From contig NZ_MTBP01000001.1 in NCBI RefSeq assembly GCF_002911665.1, forward strand, positions 2,170,001-2,234,000: a stretch of 64,000 nt of DNA, read 5' to 3'. The stretch comes from Actinomadura rubteroloni. GTDB taxonomy: Bacteria; Actinomycetota; Actinomycetes; Streptosporangiales; Streptosporangiaceae. The notes under the pieces are model-generated. The model ran no database searches, was not told where the DNA came from, and was given only the letters and a program-made list of their open reading frames with translations. The position numbers and the translations under genes were made by a program. Position 1 is the first letter of the stretch, and the number at the start of each line of letters is the position of its first letter. Of this stretch, positions 45,372 through 56,905 are shown piece by piece.

Positions 45372-46055
45372 ATGACCCCCTACGAGGAGGGATCGTTCCT
45401 CGCCGAACTGTCCCCGGACGACCGAGACGACCTGCAGCGCCTCGGCCGTCCCCGCGCGTTCCGGCGCGGCGAGACCATCTTCCGGGAGGGCGAGCACTCG
45501 ACCTGGGCGGCGGTGCTGACGTCCGGTCACGTCAAGGCCTACTCCGACCGCGAGCAGGGCGGCGAGGCGCTGCTCGCGGTGCGCGGGCCGGGCGCGCTGC
45601 TCGGCGAGGTCGCGGTGATCGACGGCGGGGCGCGCTCGGCGACGGTCGCGGCGCTGGAGCCGGTCAAGCTGCTGACGGTCACCGGCGAGCAGTTCATGGA
45701 GTTCCTGCGCACGCACGGCGGCGCGTCCGTCCTCATCATGCGGACGCTCTGCCAGCGGTTCCGCGACGCCGACCGCAAGCGCATCGAGTTCGGCATGTTC
45801 GACGCGACCGGACGCGTCGCGCAGCGCCTCGTGGAGCTGGCGGAGCGGTTCGGCGTCCCCGACGACCCGGCGGCGGGCGGCGGCGTCCGCATCAACCTCA
45901 ACCTGTCGCAGGAGGAGCTGGCGGGCTGGGTCGGCGCGTCCCGCGAGGCCGTGAGCAAGGCGCTCGGCACGCTGCGCCGGCACGGGCTGATCGAGACGGG
46001 ACGGCGCAAGTTCGTCGTCCGCGACCTCCCGGCGCTGCGCCGCCATGCGCGCTGA
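45372..46055 (+). CDS. Crp/Fnr-family transcriptional regulator
   Basis: A 227-residue protein with an N-terminal cyclic-nucleotide-type beta-roll (residues 15-120, FREGEHSTWAAVLTSGHVKAY and GALLGEVAVIDGGARSATVAAL). A long dimer helix and a C-terminal winged helix (LSQEELAGWVGASREAVSKALGTLRRHGLI) follow. There is no Fnr-type Cys cluster, so it does not sense oxygen through iron-sulfur. It lies between the two Sdh operons and is followed by a LysR gene; control of respiration genes is a plausible inference. ATG 45372 is used; a longer GTG form (45321) is possible. Confidence 0.85.
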   Translation: MTPYEEGSFLAELSPDDRDDLQRLGRPRAFRRGETIFREGEHSTWAAVLTSGHVKAYSDREQGGEALLAVRGPGALLGEVAVIDGGARSATVAALEPVKLLTVTGEQFMEFLRTHGGASVLIMRTLCQRFRDADRKRIEFGMFDATGRVAQRLVELAERFGVPDDPAAGGGVRINLNLSQEELAGWVGASREAVSKALGTLRRHGLIETGRRKFVVRDLPALRRHAR

Positions 46056-46092
46056 CGGCCCGGCCGCGCTCGGCGGCGTTTCGGTCGCGCCG

Positions 46093-46098
46093 TAACCT
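46093..46098 (+). promoter_or_regulatory. Putative -10 box of a leaderless lysR transcript
   Basis: TAACCT lies 6 nt before the GTG at 46105, with no ribosome-binding site between them. Confidence 0.5.
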
Positions 46099-46104
46099 GG
46101 GTCG

Positions 46105-47106
46105 GTGCAACTCCAGCAGCTCGCCTACTTCGTGGCCGTCGCCGAGGTCCGCCACTTCACCCAGGCGGCGGAGCTGCTGCGCGTCGCCCAGCCGTCGCTG
46201 TCCAAGCAGATCCGCGCGCTGGAGACCGACCTCGGCGCGTCCCTGTTCAGCCGGGCGCGCGGCAACATCACGCTGACCCCGGCGGGGGAGGCGCTGCTGC
46301 CGCTGGCCAAGCGCATCCTCGCCGACGTCGACACGGCGCGGCACGAGGTGCAGGAACTCGCGGGGCTGCGGCGCGGACGGGTGCGGCTCGGCGCGACGCC
46401 GTCGCTGTGCGCGGGGCTGCTCGGGGACGTCCTGCGCCGCTTCCACGACGCCTACTCCGGCATCGAGATCCTGGTCGAGGAGGGCGGGTCCCGCGACCTC
46501 GTGCGCGAGCTGACGCGCGGGCTGCTCGACCTCGCCCTGGTGATCCTCCCGCTGCACGGCGACACCCCGCTGGACACCCGGCCGATCCTGCGCGAACGGC
46601 TCGTCGTGGCGTCCCCGGCGGACGGCGAGCGCTCCGCCCCCGGCCCGCCGGGCGGACGGCTGCCGCGCCGCGGCGTGCCGCGCCGCGCGACGCTGCGGAT
46701 CGCGGACCTGCGGGACCGTCCGATGGTGATGTTCCGCTCCGGCTACGACCTGCGCGAGGCGACGATCAGCGCGTGCCGGGCGGAGGGCTTCGAGCCGCGC
46801 TTCGCCGTCGAGGGCGGCGAGATGGACGCGGTGCTGCGGTTCGTGGAGGCGGGCCTCGGCATCGCGGTGGTGCCGAGCATGGTGCTGGCCGGACGGCCGG
46901 GGCTGCGCGGGACGCCGCTCGTCCAGGCCGACGACGGCGACGGCGGCCACCCGTCCCTGCTGCGGACGATCGCGCTCGCCCACCGCAAGGACGTCTCGCT
47001 CACCCACGCCGCCCGCGCCTTCCAGGACACCCTGGAGACCTTCCTCGTGGAGGCCGCGCTCGCGGGCAGCCTCCCCGCGGGCGTCGAGACGCTCCTGGAA
47101 AGCTGA
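46105..47106 (+). CDS. LysR-family regulator, candidate activator of both Sdh operons
   Basis: A 333-residue LysR protein. The HTH is at residues 1-60 (LQQLAYFVAVAEVRHFTQAAELLRVAQPSLSKQIRALETDLG) and a full effector-binding domain follows. An insertion of about 25 Gly/Pro/Arg-rich residues (near residue 175, GERSAPGPPGGRLPRRG) is unusual for the family. It sits between the two Sdh operons, both of which have the same T-N11-A dyad, the expected LysR site. It ends in a hairpin shared with convergent sdhB. Confidence 0.87.
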   Translation: MQLQQLAYFVAVAEVRHFTQAAELLRVAQPSLSKQIRALETDLGASLFSRARGNITLTPAGEALLPLAKRILADVDTARHEVQELAGLRRGRVRLGATPSLCAGLLGDVLRRFHDAYSGIEILVEEGGSRDLVRELTRGLLDLALVILPLHGDTPLDTRPILRERLVVASPADGERSAPGPPGGRLPRRGVPRRATLRIADLRDRPMVMFRSGYDLREATISACRAEGFEPRFAVEGGEMDAVLRFVEAGLGIAVVPSMVLAGRPGLRGTPLVQADDGDGGHPSLLRTIALAHRKDVSLTHAARAFQDTLETFLVEAALAGSLPAGVETLLES

Positions 47107-47138
47107 AAACCGGGCGACCCCGCCAGGCCGCCCGGTTT
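47107..47138. terminator. Bidirectional terminator between lysR and sdhB
   Basis: AAACCGGGCG (47107-47116) pairs perfectly with CGCCCGGTTT (47129-47138) across a 12-nt loop, with A/T bases at the stem ends. It serves convergent genes on both sides. Confidence 0.75.
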
Positions 47139-47148
47139 GTCCATGTAA

Positions 47149-47900
47149 CTACTTCTTTGCGCCCCCGGCGGTGGCCTTGATGTAGTCGTGGTTCAGCCGT
47201 CCGATGACGTCCAGCGGGATGCCCTTCGGGCAGGCCACGGTGCACTCGCCGGTGTTGGTGCAGCCGCCGAAGCCCTCGGCGTCGTGCGTCTCCAGCATCG
47301 AGACCACGCGGTCCCAGCGCTCGGGCTGGCCCTGCGGCATGAGCCCGAGGTGGGTCACCTTCGCGCCGAGGAACAGCGACGCCGACCCGTTCGGGCAGGC
47401 CGCGACGCACGCGCCGCAGCCGATGCACTCGGCCGCCTCGAACGCGCGGTCGGCGTCGGGCTTGGGCACCGGCGTGGAGTGCGCCTCGGGCGCGGTGCCG
47501 GTCGGCGCGGAGATGAACCCGCCGGACTTGATGATCCGGTCGAACGCGCCCCGGTCCACGACGAGGTCCTTGATGACCGGGAACGCCTTCGCGCGCCACG
47601 GCTCGACGTCGATGACCTCGCCGTCCTTGAACTTGCGCATGTGGAGCTGGCAGGTCGTGGTGTTGCGCTCGGGGCCGTGCGGCGTCCCGTTGATCACCAG
47701 CGAGCACATGCCGCAGATGCCCTCACGGCAGTCGTGGTCGAACGCCACGGGCTCCTCGCCCTTGGCGATCAGCTCCTCGTTGAGGACGTCCAGCATTTCG
47801 AGGAACGACGCGTCCGCCGAGATCCCGTCGACGGGGTACTCGACCATCGCGCCCTTGTCGCCCGGGCCCTTCTGCCGCCAGATCCGCAGTGTGAGCTTCA

Positions 47901-47901
<1 letters not shown>
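47149..47901 (-). CDS. sdhB: Succinate dehydrogenase iron-sulfur subunit (second operon)
   Basis: A 250-residue protein with the [2Fe-2S] site [19 protein letters not shown]...C, the [4Fe-4S] site [13 protein letters not shown] and the [3Fe-4S] site [16 protein letters not shown]. It matches the type-B enzyme with a single cytochrome b anchor. The ATG at 47901 overlaps the stop codon of sdhA (TAATG), so translation is coupled. Last gene of the operon sdhC-sdhA-sdhB. Confidence 0.93.
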
Positions 47902-49838
<1,937 letters not shown>

Positions 49839-49840
49839 GA

Positions 49841-50530
49841 TCAGCTCACCCATCCGAAGGTGACAGAGAGGGGCACGGAGATGAACCCGAGGGCCACCAC
49901 CCCGGCGATGGTGAACGCGAGGCCGCGCAGCGTGCGGTCGTTGCGCGGGGTGCGCCAGCCGAGGGTGTTGAAAGCGCTCCACACGCCGTGGTTGAGGTGC
50001 AGGCCGACGAGCAGGACGGCGAGCACGTACCAGACGGTGATGTACCAGCGGGACGCGTCGAAGTCGGCGACGACGCGCTCGTAGGGGGTGTAGCCGTCGC
50101 CCTTGGGGTTCACGACGTGGAACGTGAGGTCCAGGAGGTGCCAGACGATGAACAGCAGGATGATGATTCCGCCGTAGCGCATCGTGTGGGTGGCATAGCC
50201 CTGCGCGTGCGACTTCTTGCGCGACTGGTACTTCACCGGGCGGGCGCGGCGGGCGCGCAGCGCCAGCGAGGTCGCCGACCACATGTGGAGGATCACGGCG
50301 ACCACGAGGACGATCTCCAGGACCGTCAGGAGGGTCCGGTGCGGGACGGCCGGCTCGCCCATCGTCCGGAGCCACTCGGAGTAGTGGTCGAAGTCGTCGG
50401 CGCCCAGGAAGACCTTCAGGTTGCCGATCATGTGCGCGAGGAGGAAGAACACGAGGATCGCGCCGGTGACGGCCATGACGGCCTTCTTACCGACGGTCGA
50501 TCTGTAGACCTTGGGGATCGCTATAGCCAC
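49841..50530 (-). CDS. sdhC: Succinate dehydrogenase cytochrome b subunit (second operon)
   Basis: A 229-residue membrane protein with five helices ([96 protein letters not shown]). Four helix histidines (LAHMIG, ILHMWS, VWHLLDL, GLHLNHG) fit a di-haem type-B anchor that uses menaquinone. GTG 50530 is the start: TACCGT lies 7 nt upstream, so the transcript is probably leaderless. First gene of the operon; the LysR-type dyad sits at about -60 to -74. Confidence 0.88.
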   Translation of the reverse strand: MAIAIPKVYRSTVGKKAVMAVTGAILVFFLLAHMIGNLKVFLGADDFDHYSEWLRTMGEPAVPHRTLLTVLEIVLVVAVILHMWSATSLALRARRARPVKYQSRKKSHAQGYATHTMRYGGIIILLFIVWHLLDLTFHVVNPKGDGYTPYERVVADFDASRWYITVWYVLAVLLVGLHLNHGVWSAFNTLGWRTPRNDRTLRGLAFTIAGVVALGFISVPLSVTFGWVS

Positions 50531-50537
50531 GGTGCGA

Positions 50538-50604
50538 ACGGTAGGTCCACGACGCACGAGAACACCAAGTCATGGGCGCACTCGTTTCGATAGCCGACGG
50601 CTAT
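50538..50604 (-). promoter_or_regulatory. sdhC promoter with LysR-type dyad
   Basis: On the minus strand TACCGT (50538-50543) is 7 nt before the GTG start. The perfect dyad ATAGCC-GAC-GGCTAT (50590-50604) has T-N11-A spacing and is centred about 67 bp upstream of the expected start, the classic LysR recognition position. The same motif is present before the first Sdh operon. Confidence 0.65.
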
Positions 50605-50641
50605 GACCCGTGCAGCACAGGGGTTCTCCTTAAGTTGCCTG

Positions 50642-50670
50642 GTCATGTGAGGTGATGGACCTCACATGAC
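50642..50670. repeat. Perfect 12-bp inverted repeat downstream of the RR-PP2C gene
   Basis: GTCATGTGAGGT (50642-50653) and ACCTCACATGAC (50659-50670) are perfect complements around a 5-bp centre. It lies between the stop of the minus-strand phosphatase gene (50756) and the sdhC promoter. It can be a transcription terminator without a T-run, or an operator acting on sdhC; its moderate GC makes the operator reading credible. Confidence 0.6.
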
Positions 50671-50755
50671 AAGAGGGAACCCGGTTCTTAGCACTGGCCT
50701 CAGGAAACGGGAGGTCGGTCGGGGTCGGTTGGTCGGGGCAAGCGCGACTGCGGGG

Positions 50756-52003
50756 TCACGTCCTGGTCACATCGTGGGAGAGCAGGAGAACTGCGAGGTC
50801 GTCGGTGAGCGCGTCCCCGTTCAGCTCCTCGACCTCGGCGACGAGCGCGTCGATCAGCGCGCGTCCGGCCGCGCCCCGGCGGTGGGCGCCGCGCGCCAGC
50901 CGGACGAGCCCGTCGGTGCCGAGCCGTTCCGGGCCCCGCCCGACGCGGCCTTCGATGAGGCCGTCGGTGTAGAGCATGAGCGTCCAGGCGTCGCCCAGCT
51001 CGACGTCGGTGCCCGGCCACTCGGCGCCGGGGATCAGGCCGAGCGCGGGGCCGAGCGAGTCGTCGGGGAGCGCGGCGGCGCCCGTCCCGAACAGCAGCGG
51101 CGCCGGGTGCCCGGCCAGGTGCAGCCGCGCGGTGCGGCGGTCCGGCGCGATCGTGATCATGCAGAGCGTCGTGAAGATCTCGTCGCTGCGCCGCTCGTGG
51201 CCGAGGACGGTGTCGAGGATGCCGAGCAGCCGCTCCCCGGTGTGCCCGGCGAGGACGAGCGTCCGCCACGCCATGCGGAGCTGGACGCCGAGCGCCGCCT
51301 CGTCGGGGCCGTGCCCGCACACGTCGCCGATCATGAGGTGGACGGTGCCGTCCTCGGTCTGGACGGTGTCGTAGAAGTCGCCGCCGAGCAGCGCGCGGCG
51401 GCGGCCCGGCCGGTACCGCGTGTGGTGGCGCAGGCGGGGGTCGTCGATGAGCGGGACGGGCAGCAGCCCGCGTTCCAGCCGGGCGTTCTCCCGGCCGAGG
51501 ATGCGCGCCTCGACCAGCCGCCGCTCGGTGTCCTCGGCGCGTTTGCGCTCGATGGCGTAGCGGATGGCGCGGGCGAGGAGCGGGCCGTCCACCTCCTGCT
51601 TGACGAGGTAGTCGGCGGCGCCGGTCGCGACGGCGCGGACGCCGAGGTCGTCGTCGTCCAGCGCGGTGAGCACGACGACGGCGGTGGACCCCGACAGCGC
51701 GATGACGTCCCGCAGCGCCTCGATCCGGTCGATGTCGGGCGCGGACAGGTCCACGATGATGCACTGGGTGCGGCGGGTGAGCCGGCCGCGGGCGCCGTCG
51801 AGGTCGCGGGCGACCGACAGCCGCGCGTCCAGGCCGCTCTCGGCGAGCATCCGCTCGACCAGGAACACGTCGGACGGGTCGTCGCCGATGAGCAGCAGGT
51901 CCAGGGTGCCCTCGGCGCCCGGTCCCGACCCCGACGACCGTGCCGGGCGGCCGTGGCCGGGCACCGGCGGGACGGAGTGCGGCTGGCGGCTGAGCGTGCT
52001 CAC
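50756..52003 (-). CDS. Response regulator fused to PP2C/SpoIIE phosphatase (RsbU-like)
   Basis: A 415-residue protein. It has an N-terminal receiver domain (residues about 35-150, LLLIGDDPSDVFLVERML; phospho-Asp in QCIIVDLSAPD; VVVLTALDD), then a short coiled linker (RAIRYAIERKRAEDTERRL). The C-terminal SpoIIE/PP2C phosphatase has GGDFYDTVQT, MIGDVCGHGPDEA and TDDLAVLLL as metal-binding motifs. Such proteins dephosphorylate anti-sigma-factor antagonists in partner-switching stress pathways. The usual LLIDDD acid pair reads LLIGDD, so the metal-binding acids of the receiver may be partly changed. GTG 52003 is the likely start; the gap 52004-52210 shows nothing else. Confidence 0.85.
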   Translation of the reverse strand: MSTLSRQPHSVPPVPGHGRPARSSGSGPGAEGTLDLLLIGDDPSDVFLVERMLAESGLDARLSVARDLDGARGRLTRRTQCIIVDLSAPDIDRIEALRDVIALSGSTAVVVLTALDDDDLGVRAVATGAADYLVKQEVDGPLLARAIRYAIERKRAEDTERRLVEARILGRENARLERGLLPVPLIDDPRLRHHTRYRPGRRRALLGGDFYDTVQTEDGTVHLMIGDVCGHGPDEAALGVQLRMAWRTLVLAGHTGERLLGILDTVLGHERRSDEIFTTLCMITIAPDRRTARLHLAGHPAPLLFGTGAAALPDDSLGPALGLIPGAEWPGTDVELGDAWTLMLYTDGLIEGRVGRGPERLGTDGLVRLARGAHRRGAAGRALIDALVAEVEELNGDALTDDLAVLLLSHDVTRT

Positions 52004-52210
52004 AGATGGTTTCCGGACTGTCGGCGAGTGGCGCACGGACGGCGGGCCGGGCCCGGCCCGCGGGCGGGTCCGCGCCGGGCGGCGGCGGGCCGCGGGCGGC
52101 CCGGCTCGGCGAGCGGAGTGGATCATCGCTCCGCTCCGACTTTAGCGTCTCGGCTCGCCGCCGCGCATCCCGGCCGGACCCGATCGCGGGCCGCGGACCG
52201 TCCGAATCGC

Positions 52211-54289
52211 CTAGCCGAGATTGCTGCGCAGGAACTCGGTCTGGACGTGCAGCAGATTCTCGGCGACGACCTCCTGCGGCGTCATGTGGGTGACGCCCGA
52301 CAGCGGCAGCACGGTGTGCGGACGGCCCGCCGCGAGCAGCGCCGAGGAGAGCCGCAGCGTGTGGGCCACGACCACGTTGTCGTCGGCGAGCCCGTGGATC
52401 AGCATCAGCGGGCGCTCGAGGTCGGGCGCGCGGTCGATGAGGGACTGGACGGCGTACGTCTCGGGCTCCTCGTCCGGATGCCCGAGATACCGCTCGGTGT
52501 AGTGGGTGTCGTACAGCCGCCAGTCGGTGACCGGCGCGCCCGCGACGCCCGCGTGGAACACGTCCGGCCGCGCGAGGACGGCCAGCGCCGCGAGCCAGCC
52601 GCCGAACGACCAGCCCCGGATGCCGACGCGGTCCAGGTCGAGCGCGCCGGGGTGGCGGCGCGCGGCCTCCATCATCCCGGCGATCTGGTCGTCCAGGACG
52701 GGCGTGACGAAGTCGCCCTGGACGGCCCGCTCGAACGCCGGCCCGCGTCCGGGCGTGCCGCGCCCGTCGGTGATGACGACGGCGAACCCCTGGTCGGCGA
52801 GCCACTGCGACTCCAGGTAGGCGCGCCGCGTGGCGAGGACGCGCTGCGCGTGCGGCCCGCCGTAGGGGTCAAGGACGACCGGCAGCCGCCCGTCCGACGG
52901 CTCCCACCCGGTGGGCAGGACGACGGCGGTGCGCAGGTCCCGGTCCCCGGCGGCGATCAGCTCGACGCGCGGCGTCAGCACGGGCGTCTGCGCGTGCGAG
53001 GCGACCGGGCGGACGCCGTCCGGCCCGCGCACCTCGATCTCGGTTCCGTCGCCGTCCAGCCGGGACCCGCTGACGACCGTGACCCCGCCCGACCGCACGG
53101 CCGAGAACACGCCGCGCCCCTCGGTGATCTTCGTGAGGGTGTCCGGCCGGTACTCCCAGACGTGGATCTCCGTCGGGTCCTCGGACGCGGTGAACAGGAT
53201 CTCGTCGCGGTCCACGCCGAGCACACCGCGCACCTGGAGCCCCGGCGGCGTGACGGCCTTTCCGCCGACCGTGAGCCGCCGCGTGTCGGCCGCGCGGTCC
53301 TCGGTGATCCACACCAGCTCCCCGCCCGGCGTGCGCGCCGGGACGCCCGGGACGATCTCCGACCAGTGCGGGTCGTGCTCGGTGTGCAGCAGGGCCGTCT
53401 CGCCGCTCAGCGCGTCCACCCGCAGGGCGCGCTGGCTGCGCTGGTCGCGCGGCTGCACGACGATCGCGGGGCCGTGCCGGTCCCACAGCGCGGTGACGAC
53501 GTAGGGGTACTGGCCCCGGTCCCACGCGACGCTGATCCGGCGCCCCTCCAGCGTGACGAGCACGAGCGACACGATCGCGTTCGGCGTCCCGGCGGCGGGA
53601 TAGGCGACCTCGGTCGCGGGCTGGTCGGGGTTGGCGGGGTCGGCGATGTGCCAGCGCGCGACGGGCGTCTCGTCCACGCGGGCCGCGAGCAGCGCCGCGC
53701 CGTCGGGGGACCACCAGAAGCCCCGGAACCGGCCCATCTCCTCGGCGGCGATGAACTCGGCGAGGCCGTAGGAGATCTGGTCGCTCTCGGGCGCGGCGAG
53801 CGCGCGGTCGTCGGCGCCGTCCACGCCGATGACGCGCAGCGCCCGGCCCGACACGTACGCCACGTGCCGTCCGGCCGGATCCGGACGGGGGTCGAACACC
53901 GGCTCGGCGGCGGGCAGCGCGCGGACCGTCCCGGCGGCGAGGTCGGCGACGAACAGCTTCCCGGCCAGCGTGAACACCGCGATCCGCAGCTCCCGGTCGG
54001 CCGAGTACCCGACGATGCCGCCCGCCTGCTCGCGGGCGCGCTCGCGGCGGGCGCGCTCCTCGGCGGGCAGGTCCGCCTCGCCGGGCAGGTCCAGCGCGGC
54101 CGGGTCGGCGACCAGCGTCTCGGCGCCGGTCGCGGGATCCAGCGTCCACAGGCAGGTGACCGGGTCGTCGCCGGCCCGGGTGCGCAGGAAGGCCGCGCGG
54201 GACCCGTCCGGCGCGAGCTGGAACGCGCGCGGGACGCCGAGCGTGAACCGTCGCGTGCGGGCGCTCTGCCGGGGATAGCTGATGCTCAT
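52211..54289 (-). CDS. S9-family prolyl oligopeptidase / dipeptidyl peptidase IV-like
   Basis: A 692-residue serine peptidase. The first 430 residues form a beta-propeller of the DPP IV N-terminal type (FWWSPDGAALLAARVDE, WITEDRAADTRRLTVGG). The C-terminal alpha/beta hydrolase domain has the nucleophile S561 in GWSFGGW, the Asp in LMLIHGLADDNV and the His in SGVTHMTP. There is no signal peptide, so it is cytoplasmic and cleaves short peptides after proline or a small residue. The ATG at 54289 is preceded by CAGACT at -10 distance, suggesting a leaderless start. Confidence 0.88.
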   Translation of the reverse strand: MSISYPRQSARTRRFTLGVPRAFQLAPDGSRAAFLRTRAGDDPVTCLWTLDPATGAETLVADPAALDLPGEADLPAEERARRERAREQAGGIVGYSADRELRIAVFTLAGKLFVADLAAGTVRALPAAEPVFDPRPDPAGRHVAYVSGRALRVIGVDGADDRALAAPESDQISYGLAEFIAAEEMGRFRGFWWSPDGAALLAARVDETPVARWHIADPANPDQPATEVAYPAAGTPNAIVSLVLVTLEGRRISVAWDRGQYPYVVTALWDRHGPAIVVQPRDQRSQRALRVDALSGETALLHTEHDPHWSEIVPGVPARTPGGELVWITEDRAADTRRLTVGGKAVTPPGLQVRGVLGVDRDEILFTASEDPTEIHVWEYRPDTLTKITEGRGVFSAVRSGGVTVVSGSRLDGDGTEIEVRGPDGVRPVASHAQTPVLTPRVELIAAGDRDLRTAVVLPTGWEPSDGRLPVVLDPYGGPHAQRVLATRRAYLESQWLADQGFAVVITDGRGTPGRGPAFERAVQGDFVTPVLDDQIAGMMEAARRHPGALDLDRVGIRGWSFGGWLAALAVLARPDVFHAGVAGAPVTDWRLYDTHYTERYLGHPDEEPETYAVQSLIDRAPDLERPLMLIHGLADDNVVVAHTLRLSSALLAAGRPHTVLPLSGVTHMTPQEVVAENLLHVQTEFLRSNLG

Positions 54290-54451
54290 GAACCGAGTCT
54301 GCCCGGTTCTCGGGGCGGATGCGCACCGGGGTGCCGGGGCCGGGGCGAATCGGGACCGGGAACCGGCCCGGACGTCCCGTGCGCTCGGTAGGCTCGGGAT
54401 CTCCCGCGATGGACGCGCCGCCCCCCGCTGTGACACGGAGAAGGAGAGCCC

Positions 54452-55918
54452 ATGCCTGTGCTTCAGCCGGGAGACCCCCGGAGGCTGGGGTCGTACGAGG
54501 TGCTGGAACGGCTCGGCGAGGGCGGGCAGGGCGTCGTCTACCTGGGCGTGGACGGGTCCGGGGGCAAGGCCGCGATCAAGCTGCTGCGCGCCGACCTGGC
54601 CGGCGACGCCGAGGCGCGCAACCGGTTCGTCCGCGAGGCGCAGGCCGCCAAGCAGGTCGCGCGGTTCTGCACCGCGCAGGTGCTGGAGGCCGACGTCGCG
54701 GGCGACCAGCCGTACATCGCGAGCGAGTACGTTCCGGGGCCGTCCCTCTACAAGCAGATCACCGAGCAGGGGCCGCTGACCGGCGCGGGGCTGGAGCGGC
54801 TCGCGATCGGGACGGCGACCGCGCTCGTCGCGATCCACCAGGCGGGCATCGTCCACCGCGACTTCAAGCCGCACAACGTGATCATGGCGCCGGACGGGCC
54901 GCGCGTCATCGACTTCGGCATCGCCCGCGCCCTGGACGTCGGGCAGACGTCGGCTACCAAGGCGATCGGGACGCCGTCCTACATGGCGCCCGAGCAGGTC
55001 GCCGGGCAGCGGCTCACCGAGGCCGTGGACGTGTGGGCGTGGGCGGCGACGATGGTGTTCGCCGCGACGGGCCGTCCGCCGTTCGGCGAGGACACGGTCG
55101 TCGCGGTCATCAACCGGGTGATGCACGAGCCGCCGCTGCTGGACGGCGTCCCCGACGACCTGCACGGGCTGCTCGCGTCGTGCCTGGTCAAGGAGCCGGG
55201 ACGGCGGCCGGGCGGGCAGCAGCTCATGATGGGCATGATCGGCGGCGGGCAGGGCGGCCAGCCCGGCCAGACCCGCATGGACGACCCGGCGCAGGCGACC
55301 GCGCTGCTGGCCGAGGGCTCGCAGCTCGCGGGCGGCGCCACGATGCGGCAGCCGTCGGCGCAGGAGACGCGTCCGGCCGGGCCGGGCGGCGTCGCGCCGC
55401 AGGATTTCACCGGAACGCTCCCGCCCGCGCCCGGCTACGGCGCCGGGCCGCGCCGCGCGGACCGCGGCCGGGACCGCGACGGCGGCGGCGGGGCGCGCTG
55501 GGCCGTCGTCGGCGCGGTGCTGTTCGTGCTGCTGCTCGCGGTCGTGATCGGCGTCGCGCTGGCCAAGTCGGGCGGGAACAACGGGCCGGGCGGCGACCCG
55601 TCGGGCTCGCCGTCGGCGTCGCCGTCCACCGAGGACAGCGGCGGCCAGTCGGAGGAGCCGGAACCGACGGTCACCCGGCCGCGCACGTCGGCCCCGACGA
55701 CGCACGCGCCGACCACGCGCCCGCCGACGTCTGCGCCGCCCACGACCCCCACGCCGACCGAGCCGACGACCCCGGCGACCACCCCGACGCCCCCCGGCGA
55801 CGGCGGGTCGGGCGGCGGGTCCGGCGGCGGCACGGGCGGTGGTTCGGGCGGCGGCGCCGGCGGCGGGACGGGTGGTGGCGGTGCCGGCGGCGGGACCGGC
55901 GCCGAGGGCACGCCGTAA
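54452..55918 (+). CDS. Transmembrane Ser/Thr protein kinase (first of two)
   Basis: A 488-residue PknB-type kinase. The catalytic domain is at residues 14-270: Gly-loop GEGGQGVVYLG, ATP lysine K43 in AAIKLL, catalytic loop VHRDFKPHN, DFG in IDFGIARA and MAPEQ. The membrane helix is near residue 350 (WAVVGAVLFVLLLAVVIGVALA). Outside lies a Ser/Pro/Thr linker and a Gly/Ser-rich tail (GGGSGGGTGG) with no PASTA domain. It carries a Phe in HRDF where most family members have Leu. The external tail is low-complexity, so ligand sensing is unclear. mshB follows by 46 bp. Confidence 0.88.
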   Translation: MPVLQPGDPRRLGSYEVLERLGEGGQGVVYLGVDGSGGKAAIKLLRADLAGDAEARNRFVREAQAAKQVARFCTAQVLEADVAGDQPYIASEYVPGPSLYKQITEQGPLTGAGLERLAIGTATALVAIHQAGIVHRDFKPHNVIMAPDGPRVIDFGIARALDVGQTSATKAIGTPSYMAPEQVAGQRLTEAVDVWAWAATMVFAATGRPPFGEDTVVAVINRVMHEPPLLDGVPDDLHGLLASCLVKEPGRRPGGQQLMMGMIGGGQGGQPGQTRMDDPAQATALLAEGSQLAGGATMRQPSAQETRPAGPGGVAPQDFTGTLPPAPGYGAGPRRADRGRDRDGGGGARWAVVGAVLFVLLLAVVIGVALAKSGGNNGPGGDPSGSPSASPSTEDSGGQSEEPEPTVTRPRTSAPTTHAPTTRPPTSAPPTTPTPTEPTTPATTPTPPGDGGSGGGSGGGTGGGSGGGAGGGTGGGGAGGGTGAEGTP

Positions 55919-55950
55919 GGGCGGCTCGCATGCCGTGCCCACGCCCTGAG

Positions 55951-55956
55951 TACCCT
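55951..55956 (+). promoter_or_regulatory. Putative -10 box of a leaderless mshB transcript
   Basis: TACCCT lies 8 nt before the ATG at 55965, with no Shine-Dalgarno sequence between. Confidence 0.45.
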
Positions 55957-55964
55957 CGGGTCCT

Positions 55965-56900
55965 ATGACCGAGCCGCGCATCCTGTTCGTCCACGCCCAT
56001 CCGGACGACGAGTCCATCGGGACCGGGGCGACCATCGCCAAGTACGCGGCGCAGGGCGCCCGCGTCCACCTGGTCACCTGCACGCTGGGCGAGGAGGGCG
56101 AGGTCATCCCGCCCGAGCTGCGGCATCTGGCGGCGGACCGGGAGGACCGGCTCGGCGAGCACCGCGTCGACGAGCTGGCGCGGGCGTGCGCGGTGCTCGG
56201 CGTCGCCGACCACCGCTATCTCGGCGGGCCGGGCCGGTGGCGCGACTCGGGGATGATGGGCGCGCCGTCCAACGACGACCCGCGCTGCTTCTGGCGGGCG
56301 GACGTCGAGGAGGCCGCCGGGGAGCTGGCCGCCGTGATCCGCGAGGTCCGGCCGCAGGCGATCGTCACCTACGACGAGCGCGGCAACTACGGCCACCCCG
56401 ACCACATCCAGGCGCACCGGGTGACGCGGCGGGCGTTCGGCCTCGCCGCCGACCCCGCGTTCACGCGCGGCGGCGAGCCGTGGCGGACGCCGAAGCTGTA
56501 CGCGTACGCGACGCCGCGGACGGTCCTCGCCCGCGCCATCGCCGTCATGCGGGAGGCCGAGCTGCCGTTCGCGCGCGTCGCGGGCCTGGACGAGCTGGGC
56601 TCGGGCGTCCCCGACGACGACGTCACCACCGCCGTGGACGCCCGCGCGCATCTGCCCGCCAAGCTCGCCGCGCTGCGCGCCCACCGCACGCAGATCACGG
56701 TCGCGCCGGACGACGCGGGACCGTTCTTCGCGCTGTCCAACAACCTCGGGCAGCAGGCGTTCGGCACCGAGTACTACATCCTGCTGGAGGGCGAGCCGGG
56801 CCCCGGCAAGCCGCCGTCCGGCCGCGAGACCGACCTGCTCGCCGCGCCGGCGGCCGACGCGCCGGACGACCGGACGCACGCCTCCGGGTCGCTACCCTGA
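55965..56900 (+). CDS. mshB: N-acetyl-GlcN-inositol deacetylase MshB
   Basis: A 311-residue zinc deacetylase of mycothiol synthesis, which removes acetate from GlcNAc-Ins. The zinc motif is H12-P-D-D-E in [32 protein letters not shown] gives the third ligand. The [13 protein letters not shown] insertion is typical of MshB and absent in Mca. Its start is near-leaderless and it lies just after the kinase gene. The next small membrane gene starts 5 bp after its stop. Confidence 0.92.
   Translation: MTEPRILFVHAHPDDESIGTGATIAKYAAQGARVHLVTCTLGEEGEVIPPELRHLAADREDRLGEHRVDELARACAVLGVADHRYLGGPGRWRDSGMMGAPSNDDPRCFWRADVEEAAGELAAVIREVRPQAIVTYDERGNYGHPDHIQAHRVTRRAFGLAADPAFTRGGEPWRTPKLYAYATPRTVLARAIAVMREAELPFARVAGLDELGSGVPDDDVTTAVDARAHLPAKLAALRAHRTQITVAPDDAGPFFALSNNLGQQAFGTEYYILLEGEPGPGKPPSGRETDLLAAPAADAPDDRTHASGSLP
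56893..56898 (+). promoter_or_regulatory. Putative -10 box within the 3' end of mshB
   Basis: TACCCT is 7 nt before the GTG at 56906 of the small membrane gene, suggesting its own leaderless transcript in addition to read-through from mshB. Confidence 0.4.
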
Positions 56901-56905
56901 CGGGC

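Noticed and set aside
55780..55915. Gly/Ser-coding repeats at the end of the kinase gene as a possible CRISPR or tandem repeat
   Set aside because: They are short in-frame codon repeats (GGC-rich) of a low-complexity protein tail, with no spacers.
52211..56107. 1298-aa frame through the S9 peptidase, kinase and mshB regions
   Set aside because: Only the 692-residue part from ATG 54289 has peptidase domains; the rest is antisense to real genes.
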